Below are positions 1-8,498 of a stretch of DNA of 64,000 nt, one piece after another; within the stretch, counting starts at the first letter, position 1; the number at the start of each line of letters is the position of its first letter. The stretch comes from Lachnospiraceae bacterium (GTDB taxonomy: Bacteria; Bacillota; Clostridia; Lachnospirales; Lachnospiraceae): contig JAFQOE010000004.1 of the NCBI GenBank assembly GCA_017395635.1, forward strand, positions 21,609-85,608, given 5' to 3'. The notes under the pieces are model-generated. The model did no database searches. It saw only the letters and a program-made list of their open reading frames with translations, and was not told where the DNA came from. A program made the translations under genes and the position numbers.

Positions 1-50
1 TTTCCTACATTATATCTTATTATACCCCAAAATGAAAGCTCTATAACATT

Positions 51-1082
51 CTACCTTACAAAAGTTATAATAAACCATGTATATTCGCCTTCTTGGCTTC
101 TCACACGAATGCTTCCACCCATTCCTTCAATAATAGATTTCGTAAGAGAAAGACCAATACCAACGCTGTTAGGATTCACTTCCTGATGCACACGGTAAAA
201 ACGCTTAAAGATATTAGGAATCTCCTGCTCTGATATTCCCACACCTTCATCCTTCACATAAATCCGTGTATATACATTTGAGTCTTCCACCTCTATCCAT
301 ATTCTTTTTCCTTCACCGGAATAGTCAGAAGCATTTTTTAATAGGTTAATAATAGCCTCCGTCAGCCAATCACCGTCACAAAGCATTTCAACATTTTCAT
401 CACATATCACTTGTAAGGATTGTTCTCTATTCTTAACCAAAAATTGCACCCCTTCCACCGCTTGCATAAGCAATGGTTGCAACGGCACTTTCTTCTTTTC
501 AAACTGAATTGCACCCGCTTCAATTCTCGCTAATTTCAACATGGATAACACCATCCATTCCATTCTGGTTAGCTGATTTTCTGCTTCTCGCAATATCTTC
601 TTACGTTGAACTTCATCCTGCACCTTATCTTCCAACAACAAATCCACAAATACATTAAGCGATGCTAATGGAGTTTTTAACTGATGAGAAATATCCGAAA
701 TAATATCTCTCAAAAATATCTTTTCATTCTTTTCTCTATTCTGACTCTCTTTTAAAATCCCAATCAACTTATAAAAATTCGAATATAGTACACCGACAGC
801 ACCTTCCATATACTGTTCTTCCGTCAATTCATCTTTGCCTTCCATCATCTCCGTCATCATTTCAGAAATATTCTCGACTTCGGAATATACTTGATTCAAA
901 CTTTTATATGTAACGAAATATATTACAACCAAAAACAACACAAAGAGCAAAATGATATCACAATTCTCCCAGGTAAGTTCCCCATGCTGAACCCAAGTGA
1001 ATACGATACTCCCTATTAACAACACAATGGATGCAATAAGATATTTGATTTTAAACCGATTACGCTCATAATTACTTTTCAT
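51..1082 (-). CDS. Sensor histidine kinase, BceS-like (intramembrane-sensing type)
   Basis: Membrane histidine kinase that would phosphorylate the response regulator encoded just upstream. Two membrane segments lie at about residues 13-30 and 42-59, separated by only about a dozen extracellular residues, with no sensory domain outside. This is the layout of intramembrane-sensing kinases of the BceS family, which usually respond to cell-envelope antibiotics through a partner ABC transporter. The H-box (SDISHQLKTPLA) puts the phospho-His near residue 133. The N-box (LLKNASDYSGEG) and G-boxes (DEGVGISEQE, GIGLSLTKSI) are intact. I start at the ATG at 1082, behind AGGA, rather than the TTG at 1088. 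The length of 343 aa is normal for the family. Any partner ABC transporter would lie left of the window. Confidence 0.88.
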   Translation of the reverse strand: MKSNYERNRFKIKYLIASIVLLIGSIVFTWVQHGELTWENCDIILLFVLFLVVIYFVTYKSLNQVYSEVENISEMMTEMMEGKDELTEEQYMEGAVGVLYSNFYKLIGILKESQNREKNEKIFLRDIISDISHQLKTPLASLNVFVDLLLEDKVQDEVQRKKILREAENQLTRMEWMVLSMLKLARIEAGAIQFEKKKVPLQPLLMQAVEGVQFLVKNREQSLQVICDENVEMLCDGDWLTEAIINLLKNASDYSGEGKRIWIEVEDSNVYTRIYVKDEGVGISEQEIPNIFKRFYRVHQEVNPNSVGIGLSLTKSIIEGMGGSIRVRSQEGEYTWFIITFVR

Positions 1083-1133
1083 TGGCAATTCCTATACTTT
1101 TATCTATTTCTATAACAGCATTTTATTAATAGG

Positions 1134-1823
1134 TTATATCCCTCTCTTTTTGAAACGGTATCCCACGCCTCTAACCGTTTCAATCCAGTCTGCATCCGTT
1201 CCCAAACGATCCCGAAGGCGTTTCATATATACGGACAAGGTATTGTCATCAATAAAATTCTCACCTGTATCATATAGCCGTTCTAATAATTGATTACGCG
1301 TCAATACCTGTCCTTCATGCAAAATCAATTCCTTTAACAAACGCAACTCACTTGGAGTACACTCTATATTGGCACCATTACATTGTAATCGAAACTCATC
1401 AATCAAAAATTCATGCATTCCGAATGCGTAGGTATTCGATTGACCTACATTCTGTTGCATACGATATCTTCGGATATTCGCTGCAATACGTGACAGAAGT
1501 TCTTTCACCCTATAAGGTTTTGTTATATAGTCATCTGCTCCAAACTCTAACCCTTGCACAATATTGACTTCTTCACCCACTGCTGTAAGAAAAATAATCG
1601 GAACATATATATTATCTGTTCTTACCTCTCTACAAAAGTCAAAACCATTTCCATCCGGCAACATCACATCTAATAAAATCAAATCCGGCTCTTCTTTCAA
1701 TGCAATTCTTGCATTCGCCAAATTAGATGCATGCAACACTGTATATCCTTCTGCCTGTAACGCATACTCCGTTCCCATTGCTAATGCATAATCATCTTCT
1801 ATTAATAAAATCTTTCGTCCCAT
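1134..1823 (-). CDS. OmpR/PhoB-family response regulator, BceR-like
   Basis: DNA-binding response regulator paired with the downstream kinase 51 bases away. The receiver domain (residues 1 to about 115) has the acidic pair ED-D at 9-11, the phospho-acceptor Asp near 52 (LILLDVMLPDG) and the conserved Lys in DDYITKPYRVKELL. A winged-helix C-terminal domain follows, ending in the typical TVRGVGYRF. The start at 1823 gives MGRKILLIEDD and sits 6 bases behind GGAG; the ATG at 1835 has no good site. Pairing with an intramembrane-sensing kinase suggests envelope-stress or peptide-antibiotic control, but no target gene is in the window. Confidence 0.9.
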   Translation of the reverse strand: MGRKILLIEDDYALAMGTEYALQAEGYTVLHASNLANARIALKEEPDLILLDVMLPDGNGFDFCREVRTDNIYVPIIFLTAVGEEVNIVQGLEFGADDYITKPYRVKELLSRIAANIRRYRMQQNVGQSNTYAFGMHEFLIDEFRLQCNGANIECTPSELRLLKELILHEGQVLTRNQLLERLYDTGENFIDDNTLSVYMKRLRDRLGTDADWIETVRGVGYRFKKRGI

Positions 1824-1894
1824 ACCTATCTCCATCAATACACATAACTTCGTTCAACATTTATATCATTTTATCGGATTCATAACCAAAAGTA

Positions 1895-1932
1895 AAGGTT
1901 GGGTATCACAGGAATCCTGTAATATCCAACCT
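1895..1932 (-). terminator. Terminator hairpin of the SH3/3D gene
   Basis: A long stem pairs AAGGTTGG with CCAACCTT, with an inner ACAGGA/TCCTGT stem. It lies about 60 bases past the stop of the SH3/3D-domain gene. On the minus strand the run after it is only weakly T-rich. Confidence 0.6.
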
Positions 1933-1989
1933 TATTATTCTTCATTATATCGTATTAATCTAACTATTCAGTAGCTTCATAGCTATGTA

Positions 1990-3504
1990 TTAATACTTGT
2001 AAACCTTCATTGTCTTTCTTCCGAATGCTAATGCTCTAGAATGTGTTGCAAAGAAAATATCGATGTGGTTACCCTTTACTCCGCTACCACTATCTTCTAC
2101 TGTATACACAACACCACCGATAACTAACTGTGTACCAAATGGGAACATACTTGTATCTGCTGCAATAGTTCTTCCTTCTGTAGGTGTTGTACCACTTGCA
2201 GTTCTGTTACTACCTGTACCACACTTGTTACAACCACAATATGCAGTAATTGTAAATGTTCCAACATACTCACCAGACTCAGTCACTGTCGTTGGAGTAG
2301 TAGTAGCACCTTCATACGATGTATTGTTATTGCCACTTGAAGTATTATTATTAGACTGTGGTGCACTCTGTGTTGCGGCTGCTGCCTGTCGAGCCGCTTC
2401 TTCTGCAGCCTTTCTAGCTGCTTCTTCTGCTAATCTTGCTGCTTCTTCATCAGCACGACGCTGTAATTCTTCTGCAGATATTGCAATCTCATATAACTCA
2501 TCAACAGTAATCAACTCTGCTGAAACATAACCAGTCTGACCATCCTCCAACATAACCGGAATCCAATCAATCTCTTCTTCTGTAACAACTTCTTTCTTCG
2601 TAATGTCTTCGGTAATCGCCTCTGTCAACTGTTCTGTTACAGACATCTCTGTTGTAATCACTTCTGTTGTAGCCTGTACAGTATTAACTACCTCTGTATT
2701 CATCTTATCTTCTGTTGTAGCTTCTACAACTAATTCTTCTGTTACTTCTTCCTTCTTTGGATTCTCTAATACAGTAATTGTATCATCCTTATCCATCACC
2801 GTAAGAATCTCTGCATCAGTTGACTTGTCAGCACGGATATTCACACCGTCTTCTAAAACAGTACCACGAAGTGTTACATAATCCTTAGCAAACTCCTCAG
2901 CACTTACACCGGTTAATACATACTCCGTTAATACATAACCTTCTACATCACCAGACTTAATCTTAGTCCATTCACCTTCAGTACCCTGTACAATTGCAAT
3001 TGCTCCATTGTTCATCTGGCCGACAAACTCAGCTTCTGCACTAGGGTCTTTACGAATATTCAAAGTATCATCCACATTAGCGATACACTTATTATCAAAC
3101 TCACTCTTAGGTTCTTCCTTTTTCTCCTCTTCAGCAGGAGCAACGCTACTAACAACATCTGTAATTGTATTACTCAACTCGGTTTTTACCTTCTCAGCAA
3201 TAACACTCTCGGTTACAGCTGTTGTGGTCTCTTGCTCTGTAGTAACTGCTTCCGTTGTTTTCTTAACTTCTTCCGTATTAGTAAACAAAGCATCTTTCAC
3301 ACTGACTTTCGTATCTACTAAAGCAACTTCACCTTGCGAAACATCTGTGTTTACCAACATAATTGTTCCAATTACCATTGCAACTACAACAAGCACAAGC
3401 AAACTAATTTGCACATTGCGAACCAAATATCTACTGTTCAAAATATTCTTTTTTGCGTATAACTTATAGCGTTCTGTCATTACAGCTCTTCTGCTATGTC
3501 TCAT
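1990..3504 (-). CDS. Cell-wall protein with SH3 repeats and C-terminal 3D domain
   Basis: Probable exported, membrane-anchored wall-active protein of about 504 aa. A short basic N-terminus is followed by one membrane segment near residues 29-50. A Thr/Glu-rich stretch, an SH3b repeat at about 140-200 (TLNIRKDPSAEAEFVGQM) and a second SH3b-like repeat (GVNIRADKSTDAEIL) follow. The second repeat is split by a Thr/Glu-rich insertion of about 60 residues before its last strand (DGQTGYVSAELI). An Ala/Glu-rich helix and an Asn/Ser linker lead to the C-terminal 3D domain of about 90 residues. That domain has the three Asp signatures (IAADTSMFPFGT, YTVEDSGSGV, HIDIFFATH) and is related to the MltA/lytic-transglycosylase double-psi barrel. 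The start at 3504 is chosen because GGAGGA lies 7 bases upstream. The exact muralytic activity is not shown by sequence. Confidence 0.85.
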   Translation of the reverse strand: MRHSRRAVMTERYKLYAKKNILNSRYLVRNVQISLLVLVVVAMVIGTIMLVNTDVSQGEVALVDTKVSVKDALFTNTEEVKKTTEAVTTEQETTTAVTESVIAEKVKTELSNTITDVVSSVAPAEEEKKEEPKSEFDNKCIANVDDTLNIRKDPSAEAEFVGQMNNGAIAIVQGTEGEWTKIKSGDVEGYVLTEYVLTGVSAEEFAKDYVTLRGTVLEDGVNIRADKSTDAEILTVMDKDDTITVLENPKKEEVTEELVVEATTEDKMNTEVVNTVQATTEVITTEMSVTEQLTEAITEDITKKEVVTEEEIDWIPVMLEDGQTGYVSAELITVDELYEIAISAEELQRRADEEAARLAEEAARKAAEEAARQAAAATQSAPQSNNNTSSGNNNTSYEGATTTPTTVTESGEYVGTFTITAYCGCNKCGTGSNRTASGTTPTEGRTIAADTSMFPFGTQLVIGGVVYTVEDSGSGVKGNHIDIFFATHSRALAFGRKTMKVYKY

Positions 3505-3540
3505 ACTAATATCCTCCAGAAAATCGAACCCAATCAAATT

Positions 3541-3557
3541 GTTACAAACTTGTTACA
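3541..3557 (-). promoter_or_regulatory. WalR-like box TGTAAC-N5-TGTAAC
   Basis: The minus strand reads TGTAAC AAGTT TGTAAC, an exact fit to the consensus known for the Bacillus WalR (YycF) regulator, TGTWAH-N5-TGTWAH. It starts about 6 bases after the -10 box, so it would overlap the transcription start, a position that usually fits repression. The downstream gene is a 3D-domain wall protein, the class WalR controls in Bacillus (yocH). Binding is inferred. Confidence 0.5.
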
Positions 3558-3562
3558 TGCGT

Positions 3563-3591
3563 AATATAACACTTAACAAAACAAATGTCAA
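3563..3591 (-). promoter_or_regulatory. Sigma-A-type promoter of the SH3/3D gene
   Basis: On the minus strand TTGACA (3591-3586) and TATATT (3568-3563) are separated by exactly 17 bases, about 60 bases before the start codon. A WalR-like box lies just downstream. Confidence 0.75.
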
Positions 3592-3693
3592 GCCTACAAA
3601 TAATGATATACTTCTGAAATTTTCAACATTTCATATATAATTTTCTAATTTAATATGTTAAGATATCATTACATTTTCAAAGGAGAACACAAT

Positions 3694-4422
3694 ATGTCAA
3701 CTTTTCGTTTAGATAAATATCTTGCAGATGCCAACATAGGAACTCGCACAGAAGTCAAAAATTATATAAAAAAAGGGATTGTTACAATCAACGGAACAAT
3801 TGCGAAGAAACCGGATATCAAAATCAATCCCGATACGGATGAAATATTCTTTCAAGGCGAACAAATTCAACTTGCAGAATTTGAATACTACTTATTAAAT
3901 AAACCTTCCGGTTATGTTAGTGCAACAAAAGATAACACCGCACCAACCGTTCTATCTCTTATAAATAGTAATCGAAAAGATCTGTTTCCTGTTGGTCGTC
4001 TGGATAAAGATACCGAAGGACTTTTGCTAATTACTAACGACGGTGCACTATCCCACAGATTGTTATCTCCAAAACGTCATGTAGATAAAACTTACTATGC
4101 TGAATTAGAGGGAATCGTTACAATTGATGATATTACAGCATTTGAAAAAGGGTTAGCAATTGGTGACGAAGATTTGAAGGTTACAATGCCGGCAAAACTT
4201 ACAATACTGGATACGGATGCCACACAAAACATCTCTTCTGTTCAGGTTACAATCCAAGAAGGCAAATTCCACCAGGTAAAACGAATGTTCCAATTCGTAG
4301 AGAAAAAAGTCACTTATCTTAAGCGTATATCTTTTGGTCCAATAACCTTACCAAATAATTTGGCATTGGGCAAATATCGAGAATTAACAAGCCAGGAAAT
4401 AGAAATGTTACAAAAGTTTTAA
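3694..4422 (+). CDS. RsuA/RluB-family rRNA pseudouridine synthase
   Basis: Converts a specific rRNA uridine to pseudouridine during ribosome assembly; small-subunit U516 is the usual target of the RsuA branch. An N-terminal S4 RNA-binding domain (FRLDKYLADANIGTRTEVKN) covers residues 1 to about 60. The catalytic domain carries the GRLDKDTEGLLLITNDG motif with the nucleophilic Asp, and later KFHQVKRMF. The start at 3694 has AAAGGAG at the right distance; an upstream in-frame ATG at 3655 would add 13 residues without a site. The length of 242 aa is typical. It stands alone on the plus strand. Assignment to RsuA rather than RluB rests on general resemblance. Confidence 0.88.
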   Translation: MSTFRLDKYLADANIGTRTEVKNYIKKGIVTINGTIAKKPDIKINPDTDEIFFQGEQIQLAEFEYYLLNKPSGYVSATKDNTAPTVLSLINSNRKDLFPVGRLDKDTEGLLLITNDGALSHRLLSPKRHVDKTYYAELEGIVTIDDITAFEKGLAIGDEDLKVTMPAKLTILDTDATQNISSVQVTIQEGKFHQVKRMFQFVEKKVTYLKRISFGPITLPNNLALGKYRELTSQEIEMLQKF

Positions 4423-4442
4423 CGCTTTAACAATTTAAAGTG

Positions 4443-4471
4443 TTGACACATTTCTTTTCTCATACTAAAAT
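4443..4471 (+). promoter_or_regulatory. Promoter of tyrA-aroA
   Basis: TTGACA at 4443-4448 and TAAAAT at 4466-4471 with a 17-base spacer, about 70 bases upstream of the tyrA start. A weak AACGCTTTAA/TTAAAGTGTT hairpin just before it may end the preceding transcript. Confidence 0.7.
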
Positions 4472-4542
4472 AAACATACCTTTCTACTATATTATATGTA
4501 GAAAAATCCACACAAGTTTACATAACGTTACGGGGTGACACT

Positions 4543-5646
4543 ATGAAAGAAACAACAAATTTTAGCATCGGTTTCATCGGATTAGGATTAATTGGTGGTT
4601 CCATTGCGAAATCCATCAGAAGAATCTTTCCAAATGCAGAAATTATTGGTTTCGATGTAGACCAACATGCTTTATCAATGGCATTGGAAGACAAGACATT
4701 AACCAAAACTGTTACAGCTATCGAAGCAATGGGCGAATGCGACTACATTTTCTTATGCGCACCGGTTCATTACAATATTGCGTATCTTCCTATTTTAAAA
4801 AGAATTATGAAGCCTTCCTGCATTTTAACAGACGTAGGTAGTGTAAAAAGCGATATCTATCGTGCTATCGGCGATAACCAGTTGGAGGATTACTTTATCG
4901 GCGGACACCCGATGGTCGGTTCGGAACGTAGTGGCTATGAAGCTGCCAACGATCGCCTTATCGAAAATGCATACTATTTTGTAACTCCATCCGATACGGT
5001 TGCCGAAGAAAAGGTTGCTGAATTCCGAACATTTTTAGAAGATTTGGGGGCAATTCCTATCATATATAGTCCAGAAAAACATGATGAGATTACCGCCTAT
5101 ATCAGCCATATTCCACATGTCATTGCATCCTCTCTTGTCAATCTTGTGGCATCTAAAGAAGACGAAAATGGTATGTTAAAGCAATTAGCTGCCGGTGGTT
5201 TTAAAGATATTACACGAATTGCTTCTTCCAACCCTGTTGTTTGGGAGCACATTTTGCTAAGCAATCCAGAGCATGTTGTTGCCGGACTTCGCACATTTAT
5301 TACAGAATTAGAGAAAATGATTTCTGCCATCGAAACAGATAACGCCAGAGAGATTTATTCATTCTTTGATTCTGCAAAAAATTATCGCAATTCCATTCCA
5401 GAACATGCAACCGGTGTAATTCGAATGAATTATGATGTATATGTGGATATTCCGGATGAAGCGAATGCATTGGCAAAGACGGTTGCCCTTGTTGGTGAAG
5501 CCAATATCAACTTGAAAAATATCGGTATTACACATAATCGCGAAGATAACGAAGGAGTGCTTCGACTCTCCTTTTATGATAATGAATCTGCTATCGCTGC
5601 TGCCACATTGTTACGCGAAGCAGGCTATCAGGTATACGAAAGATAG
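4543..5646 (+). CDS. tyrA: Prephenate dehydrogenase with ACT domain
   Basis: Oxidative decarboxylation of prephenate to 4-hydroxyphenylpyruvate in tyrosine synthesis, using NAD(P). The N-terminal Rossmann fold shows GFIGLGLIGGSIAKSIRR at about residues 9-26. The substrate region contains GGHPMVGSERSGYEAAN and the helical dimerisation domain has HDEITAYISHIPHVIA. The last 70 residues form an ACT domain (VALVGEANINLKNIGITH) that probably binds tyrosine for feedback inhibition. GGGGTG precedes the ATG. It sits 71 bases before aroA in an apparent aromatic amino-acid operon. The length of 367 aa fits the Firmicutes form. Confidence 0.93.
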   Translation: MKETTNFSIGFIGLGLIGGSIAKSIRRIFPNAEIIGFDVDQHALSMALEDKTLTKTVTAIEAMGECDYIFLCAPVHYNIAYLPILKRIMKPSCILTDVGSVKSDIYRAIGDNQLEDYFIGGHPMVGSERSGYEAANDRLIENAYYFVTPSDTVAEEKVAEFRTFLEDLGAIPIIYSPEKHDEITAYISHIPHVIASSLVNLVASKEDENGMLKQLAAGGFKDITRIASSNPVVWEHILLSNPEHVVAGLRTFITELEKMISAIETDNAREIYSFFDSAKNYRNSIPEHATGVIRMNYDVYVDIPDEANALAKTVALVGEANINLKNIGITHNREDNEGVLRLSFYDNESAIAAATLLREAGYQVYER

Positions 5647-5717
5647 AATATTCGTAACTAATCAGTATCTTCATAATTATGAATATTCTAAAAAACACGA
5701 GAAAGGAACTATTCTTT

Positions 5718-7001
5718 ATGATAATGAAACATTTTGACCACTTAAACGGAGAAGTTACTGTTCCTGGTGACAAATCGATTTCCCATAGAAGTATCATGCT
5801 AGGATCTCTTGCCAAAGGAACAACCGAAGTAACCGGATTTCTCCAAGGAGCTGACTGCTTATCTTCAATCTCATGCTTTCAAAAAATGGGAATTGAAATT
5901 GATAACAATGCAGAAACGAATATCGTCCGTATTCATGGCAAAGGACTTCACGGTTTGTCTGCTCCTACAGATATATTAGATGTCGGAAACAGTGGAACTA
6001 CCACAAGATTGATGTCCGGTATTCTTGCTGCTCAATCCTTTACTTCTACTGTAGATGGTGATTCTTCTATCCGAAAACGTCCTATGGGACGAATCATGAC
6101 GCCATTAAGTGAAATGGGGGCCACCTTCGAAAGTCTTGCAACCGACAAATGTGCTCCATTTAAAATAACCGGTGGTAATTTACATGGTATTGATTATCAA
6201 TCACCGGTTGCTTCCGCTCAGGTAAAATCAGCCATCTTACTTGCAGGATTATATGCAGAAGGAAAAACCAGTGTGACAGAACCATATCTTTCCAGAAATC
6301 ATACTGAGTTGATGTTTGAATCCTTCGGAGTGGACATCAAGAGTGTTGGTACTACTGCTACTGTGACACCTGCTGCTGAATTACATGCGCAGAAAATCAA
6401 CGTACCTGGTGATATTTCCTCTGCTACATACTTCATTGTAGCCGGACTGATTACTCCAAATTCCGAGATAACCATCAAAAACGTAGGAATCAACCCAACA
6501 AGAGACGGAATCCTTACAGTATGCAAGAATATGGGAGCAGACATTACCCTATCAAACATAAAAGATGATATTGGAGAACCTGTAGCAGATATTGCGGTTC
6601 GCACCAGTTCTTTACATGGTTGTACGATTGAAGGCGATATCATCCCAAAACTCATTGACGAAATTCCGGTCATTGCAATTATGGCTGCATTTGCCGAAGG
6701 AACAACCGTAATCAAAGATGCACAGGAATTAAAAGTAAAGGAATCCAACCGAATTGATGTTATGGTAAATAACCTTTCTGCTATGGGTGTTGATATTGAG
6801 GGTACCGATGACGGAATGATTATTCACGGTGGCAAACCACTTCATGGCGCTACCATTGATTCCAAACTCGACCACCGCATTGTTATGAGCTTTGCTATTG
6901 CCGGCGGTTTGGCAGATGGAGATACCGAGATACTCGGTGCAGAATGTGTGAATATCTCTTATCCAAGCTTCTATACAGATTTGGACATGTTGATGAAATG
7001 A
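5718..7001 (+). CDS. aroA: 3-phosphoshikimate 1-carboxyvinyltransferase (EPSP synthase)
   Basis: Transfers enolpyruvate from PEP to shikimate 3-phosphate, the sixth shikimate-pathway step. The signature PGDKSISHRSIMLGS is near residue 14 and GNSGTTTRLMSGI near 90. RPMGRIMTPL, the KSAILLAGLYAEG helix, EIPVIAIMAAFAEG, KVKESNRID and DHRIVMSFAIAGG follow, giving a complete two-domain enzyme of about 427 aa. I place the start at 5718, behind GAAAGGA; 5724 (MKHFDHLNGE) is also possible, and the ATG at 5679 lacks a site. It is co-transcribed with tyrA and followed by a strong terminator. Confidence 0.95.
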   Translation: MIMKHFDHLNGEVTVPGDKSISHRSIMLGSLAKGTTEVTGFLQGADCLSSISCFQKMGIEIDNNAETNIVRIHGKGLHGLSAPTDILDVGNSGTTTRLMSGILAAQSFTSTVDGDSSIRKRPMGRIMTPLSEMGATFESLATDKCAPFKITGGNLHGIDYQSPVASAQVKSAILLAGLYAEGKTSVTEPYLSRNHTELMFESFGVDIKSVGTTATVTPAAELHAQKINVPGDISSATYFIVAGLITPNSEITIKNVGINPTRDGILTVCKNMGADITLSNIKDDIGEPVADIAVRTSSLHGCTIEGDIIPKLIDEIPVIAIMAAFAEGTTVIKDAQELKVKESNRIDVMVNNLSAMGVDIEGTDDGMIIHGGKPLHGATIDSKLDHRIVMSFAIAGGLADGDTEILGAECVNISYPSFYTDLDMLMK

Positions 7002-7067
7002 AACTGTTCCGTGTAAGACAATACACTTGCTGTATCGTCCGTGAAAAAGTAATTTAAACGAAAAATC

Positions 7068-7112
7068 AAACACCGTAAATTGCTGACACTTAGCAATTTA
7101 CGGTGTTTTTTA
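7068..7112 (+). terminator. Strong terminator after aroA
   Basis: A perfect 17-bp stem pairs AAACACCGTAAATTGCT with its complement around a 7-base loop and runs into a T tract. It is symmetric enough to stop the converging minus-strand gene as well. Confidence 0.9.
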
Positions 7113-7179
7113 TTCTTTCCTATCTCGTTATACCAACAACTTGTACCTGCATATCCTCGTTGAACTTCACTATATTTTC

Positions 7180-8292
7180 TTAGTTATTCACTTTGTCTTT
7201 CCCATTATACAACACAATAAATGTTGCAATTGCTCCAAAGATACAACCTGCCACCGGCCATACAATCCAACTTCTGCCCCAATCACCTGTAATAAAGCTA
7301 TAAGCAAGAAATCCCGCAGTTACCAGACACCAATATACACCAGCTACCATTCCCATCAGTTCATCCTTCTTATCATCGCGTTGCTTTTTACCGACAGAAT
7401 ATTCTTCTCTTTGCAAAAGAACATTATAGAATCCTTTCTTCATTCCACATCGGATAAACAAATATACACCAAAAGCCACACAAGTAAGCAATGCCATACC
7501 AGAAACGTTTTCTTCCCATAACTCATTACTTGTTACAACCGTTATATACTCCATTGTGGCGCCTGCTAGTACCCCCACTAAGACAAAAACAATACCAACC
7601 GTAATACCGGTTGCAAATTTACGATCGAACATATCTGATTCTTCCTCTAACCTTACCTTTTCTGATTCAGGAAGAACAAATGGTATCTTTTGTAAATACT
7701 CATACTTGCTTAACGCCATACCTGCTGGTACAAACAAAGCAATCGCAATAATAACACATACTATGATTGGAAATGCTTCAAATGCTTCAACAACAGCTGT
7801 AGGAACTGCAAAAGACAGTATTTCTACCCCACCAGACAACACCAAACCTAAAATACAAAGGAAAACTCCCAATGCAATATTCTTAGTAGCAGAAGAATAC
7901 ACCTTCTGGTAAGATGCAATCTCCTCTGAGTCAATCATTTTTAATGCTTCCTGAGACAACTTATTTTCAACTTGTGTTCTCTCAGCATAAGTATTCTTTT
8001 CATTATAATCTTCACTATAAGAATAAGATTCATCTGTCATCTCATTATATGTAAAATCTACGTCTGTTTCATTCGGAATCTCATTATCAGAAGAATCCTC
8101 TTCCTTCAATAGATAATCCGTCGTAACTCCAAAAATCTGACTCATCGCTACAATCTTATCCAAATCCGGCATTGACTGTCCTGACTCCCATTTCGAAACA
8201 GCCTGACGGCTGATGTCCATTTGCTCTGCAAACTGTTCTTGGGACAAACCTAACTTTCTTCTTTCCTGATAAATCTTTTCTGCTAACTTCAT
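7180..8292 (-). CDS. XRE-family regulator fused to a multi-spanning membrane domain
   Basis: DNA-binding HTH (residues about 1-60: RRKLGLSQEQFAEQMDISRQAVSKWESGQ) linked through an acidic, Ser/Tyr-rich segment to a membrane part with about six hydrophobic helices (for example IALGVFLCILGLVLSGG and FATGITVGIVFVLVGVLAG). This XRE-plus-membrane layout is common in Clostridia; targets are unknown. The start at 8292 sits 7 bases behind AAAGGAG, while an earlier in-frame start at 8325 lacks a site. Upstream DNA holds a repeated ACAGTTGCA element, suggesting autoregulation. The length is about 370 aa. Confidence 0.8.
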   Translation of the reverse strand: MKLAEKIYQERRKLGLSQEQFAEQMDISRQAVSKWESGQSMPDLDKIVAMSQIFGVTTDYLLKEEDSSDNEIPNETDVDFTYNEMTDESYSYSEDYNEKNTYAERTQVENKLSQEALKMIDSEEIASYQKVYSSATKNIALGVFLCILGLVLSGGVEILSFAVPTAVVEAFEAFPIIVCVIIAIALFVPAGMALSKYEYLQKIPFVLPESEKVRLEEESDMFDRKFATGITVGIVFVLVGVLAGATMEYITVVTSNELWEENVSGMALLTCVAFGVYLFIRCGMKKGFYNVLLQREEYSVGKKQRDDKKDELMGMVAGVYWCLVTAGFLAYSFITGDWGRSWIVWPVAGCIFGAIATFIVLYNGKDKVNN

Positions 8293-8328
8293 GTTTAACA
8301 TCTCCTTTTGTTCTTTTTTTCCCATACT

Positions 8329-8418
8329 ACAGTTGCACCTCCTTTTCCTCTACCAAGTCTACCTTGAAATTTGTCAACCAACAGTTGCAACCCTTGAAAA
8401 CACTAGGTTTCCAAAGGG
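8329..8418 (-). promoter_or_regulatory. Candidate operator region of the XRE membrane regulator
   Basis: ACAGTTGCA occurs at 8329-8337 and again at 8381-8389. A near-palindrome (CCCTTGAAAAC / GTTTCCAAAGGG) lies at 8391-8418. These surround the likely promoter of the regulator gene. The function is inferred from position only. Confidence 0.35.
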
Positions 8419-8498
8419 TGTTCCAAATATAAACTTTCACTTTATTATGATTTTCCCAAGTTCAAAACCTAATATATTTCTTTGCTTTATACTGAAAA

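Noticed and set aside
2063..3469. Long plus-strand frames opposite the SH3/3D gene
   Set aside because: They are antisense shadows of a repetitive Thr/Glu-rich gene with no ribosome-binding sites or recognisable domains.
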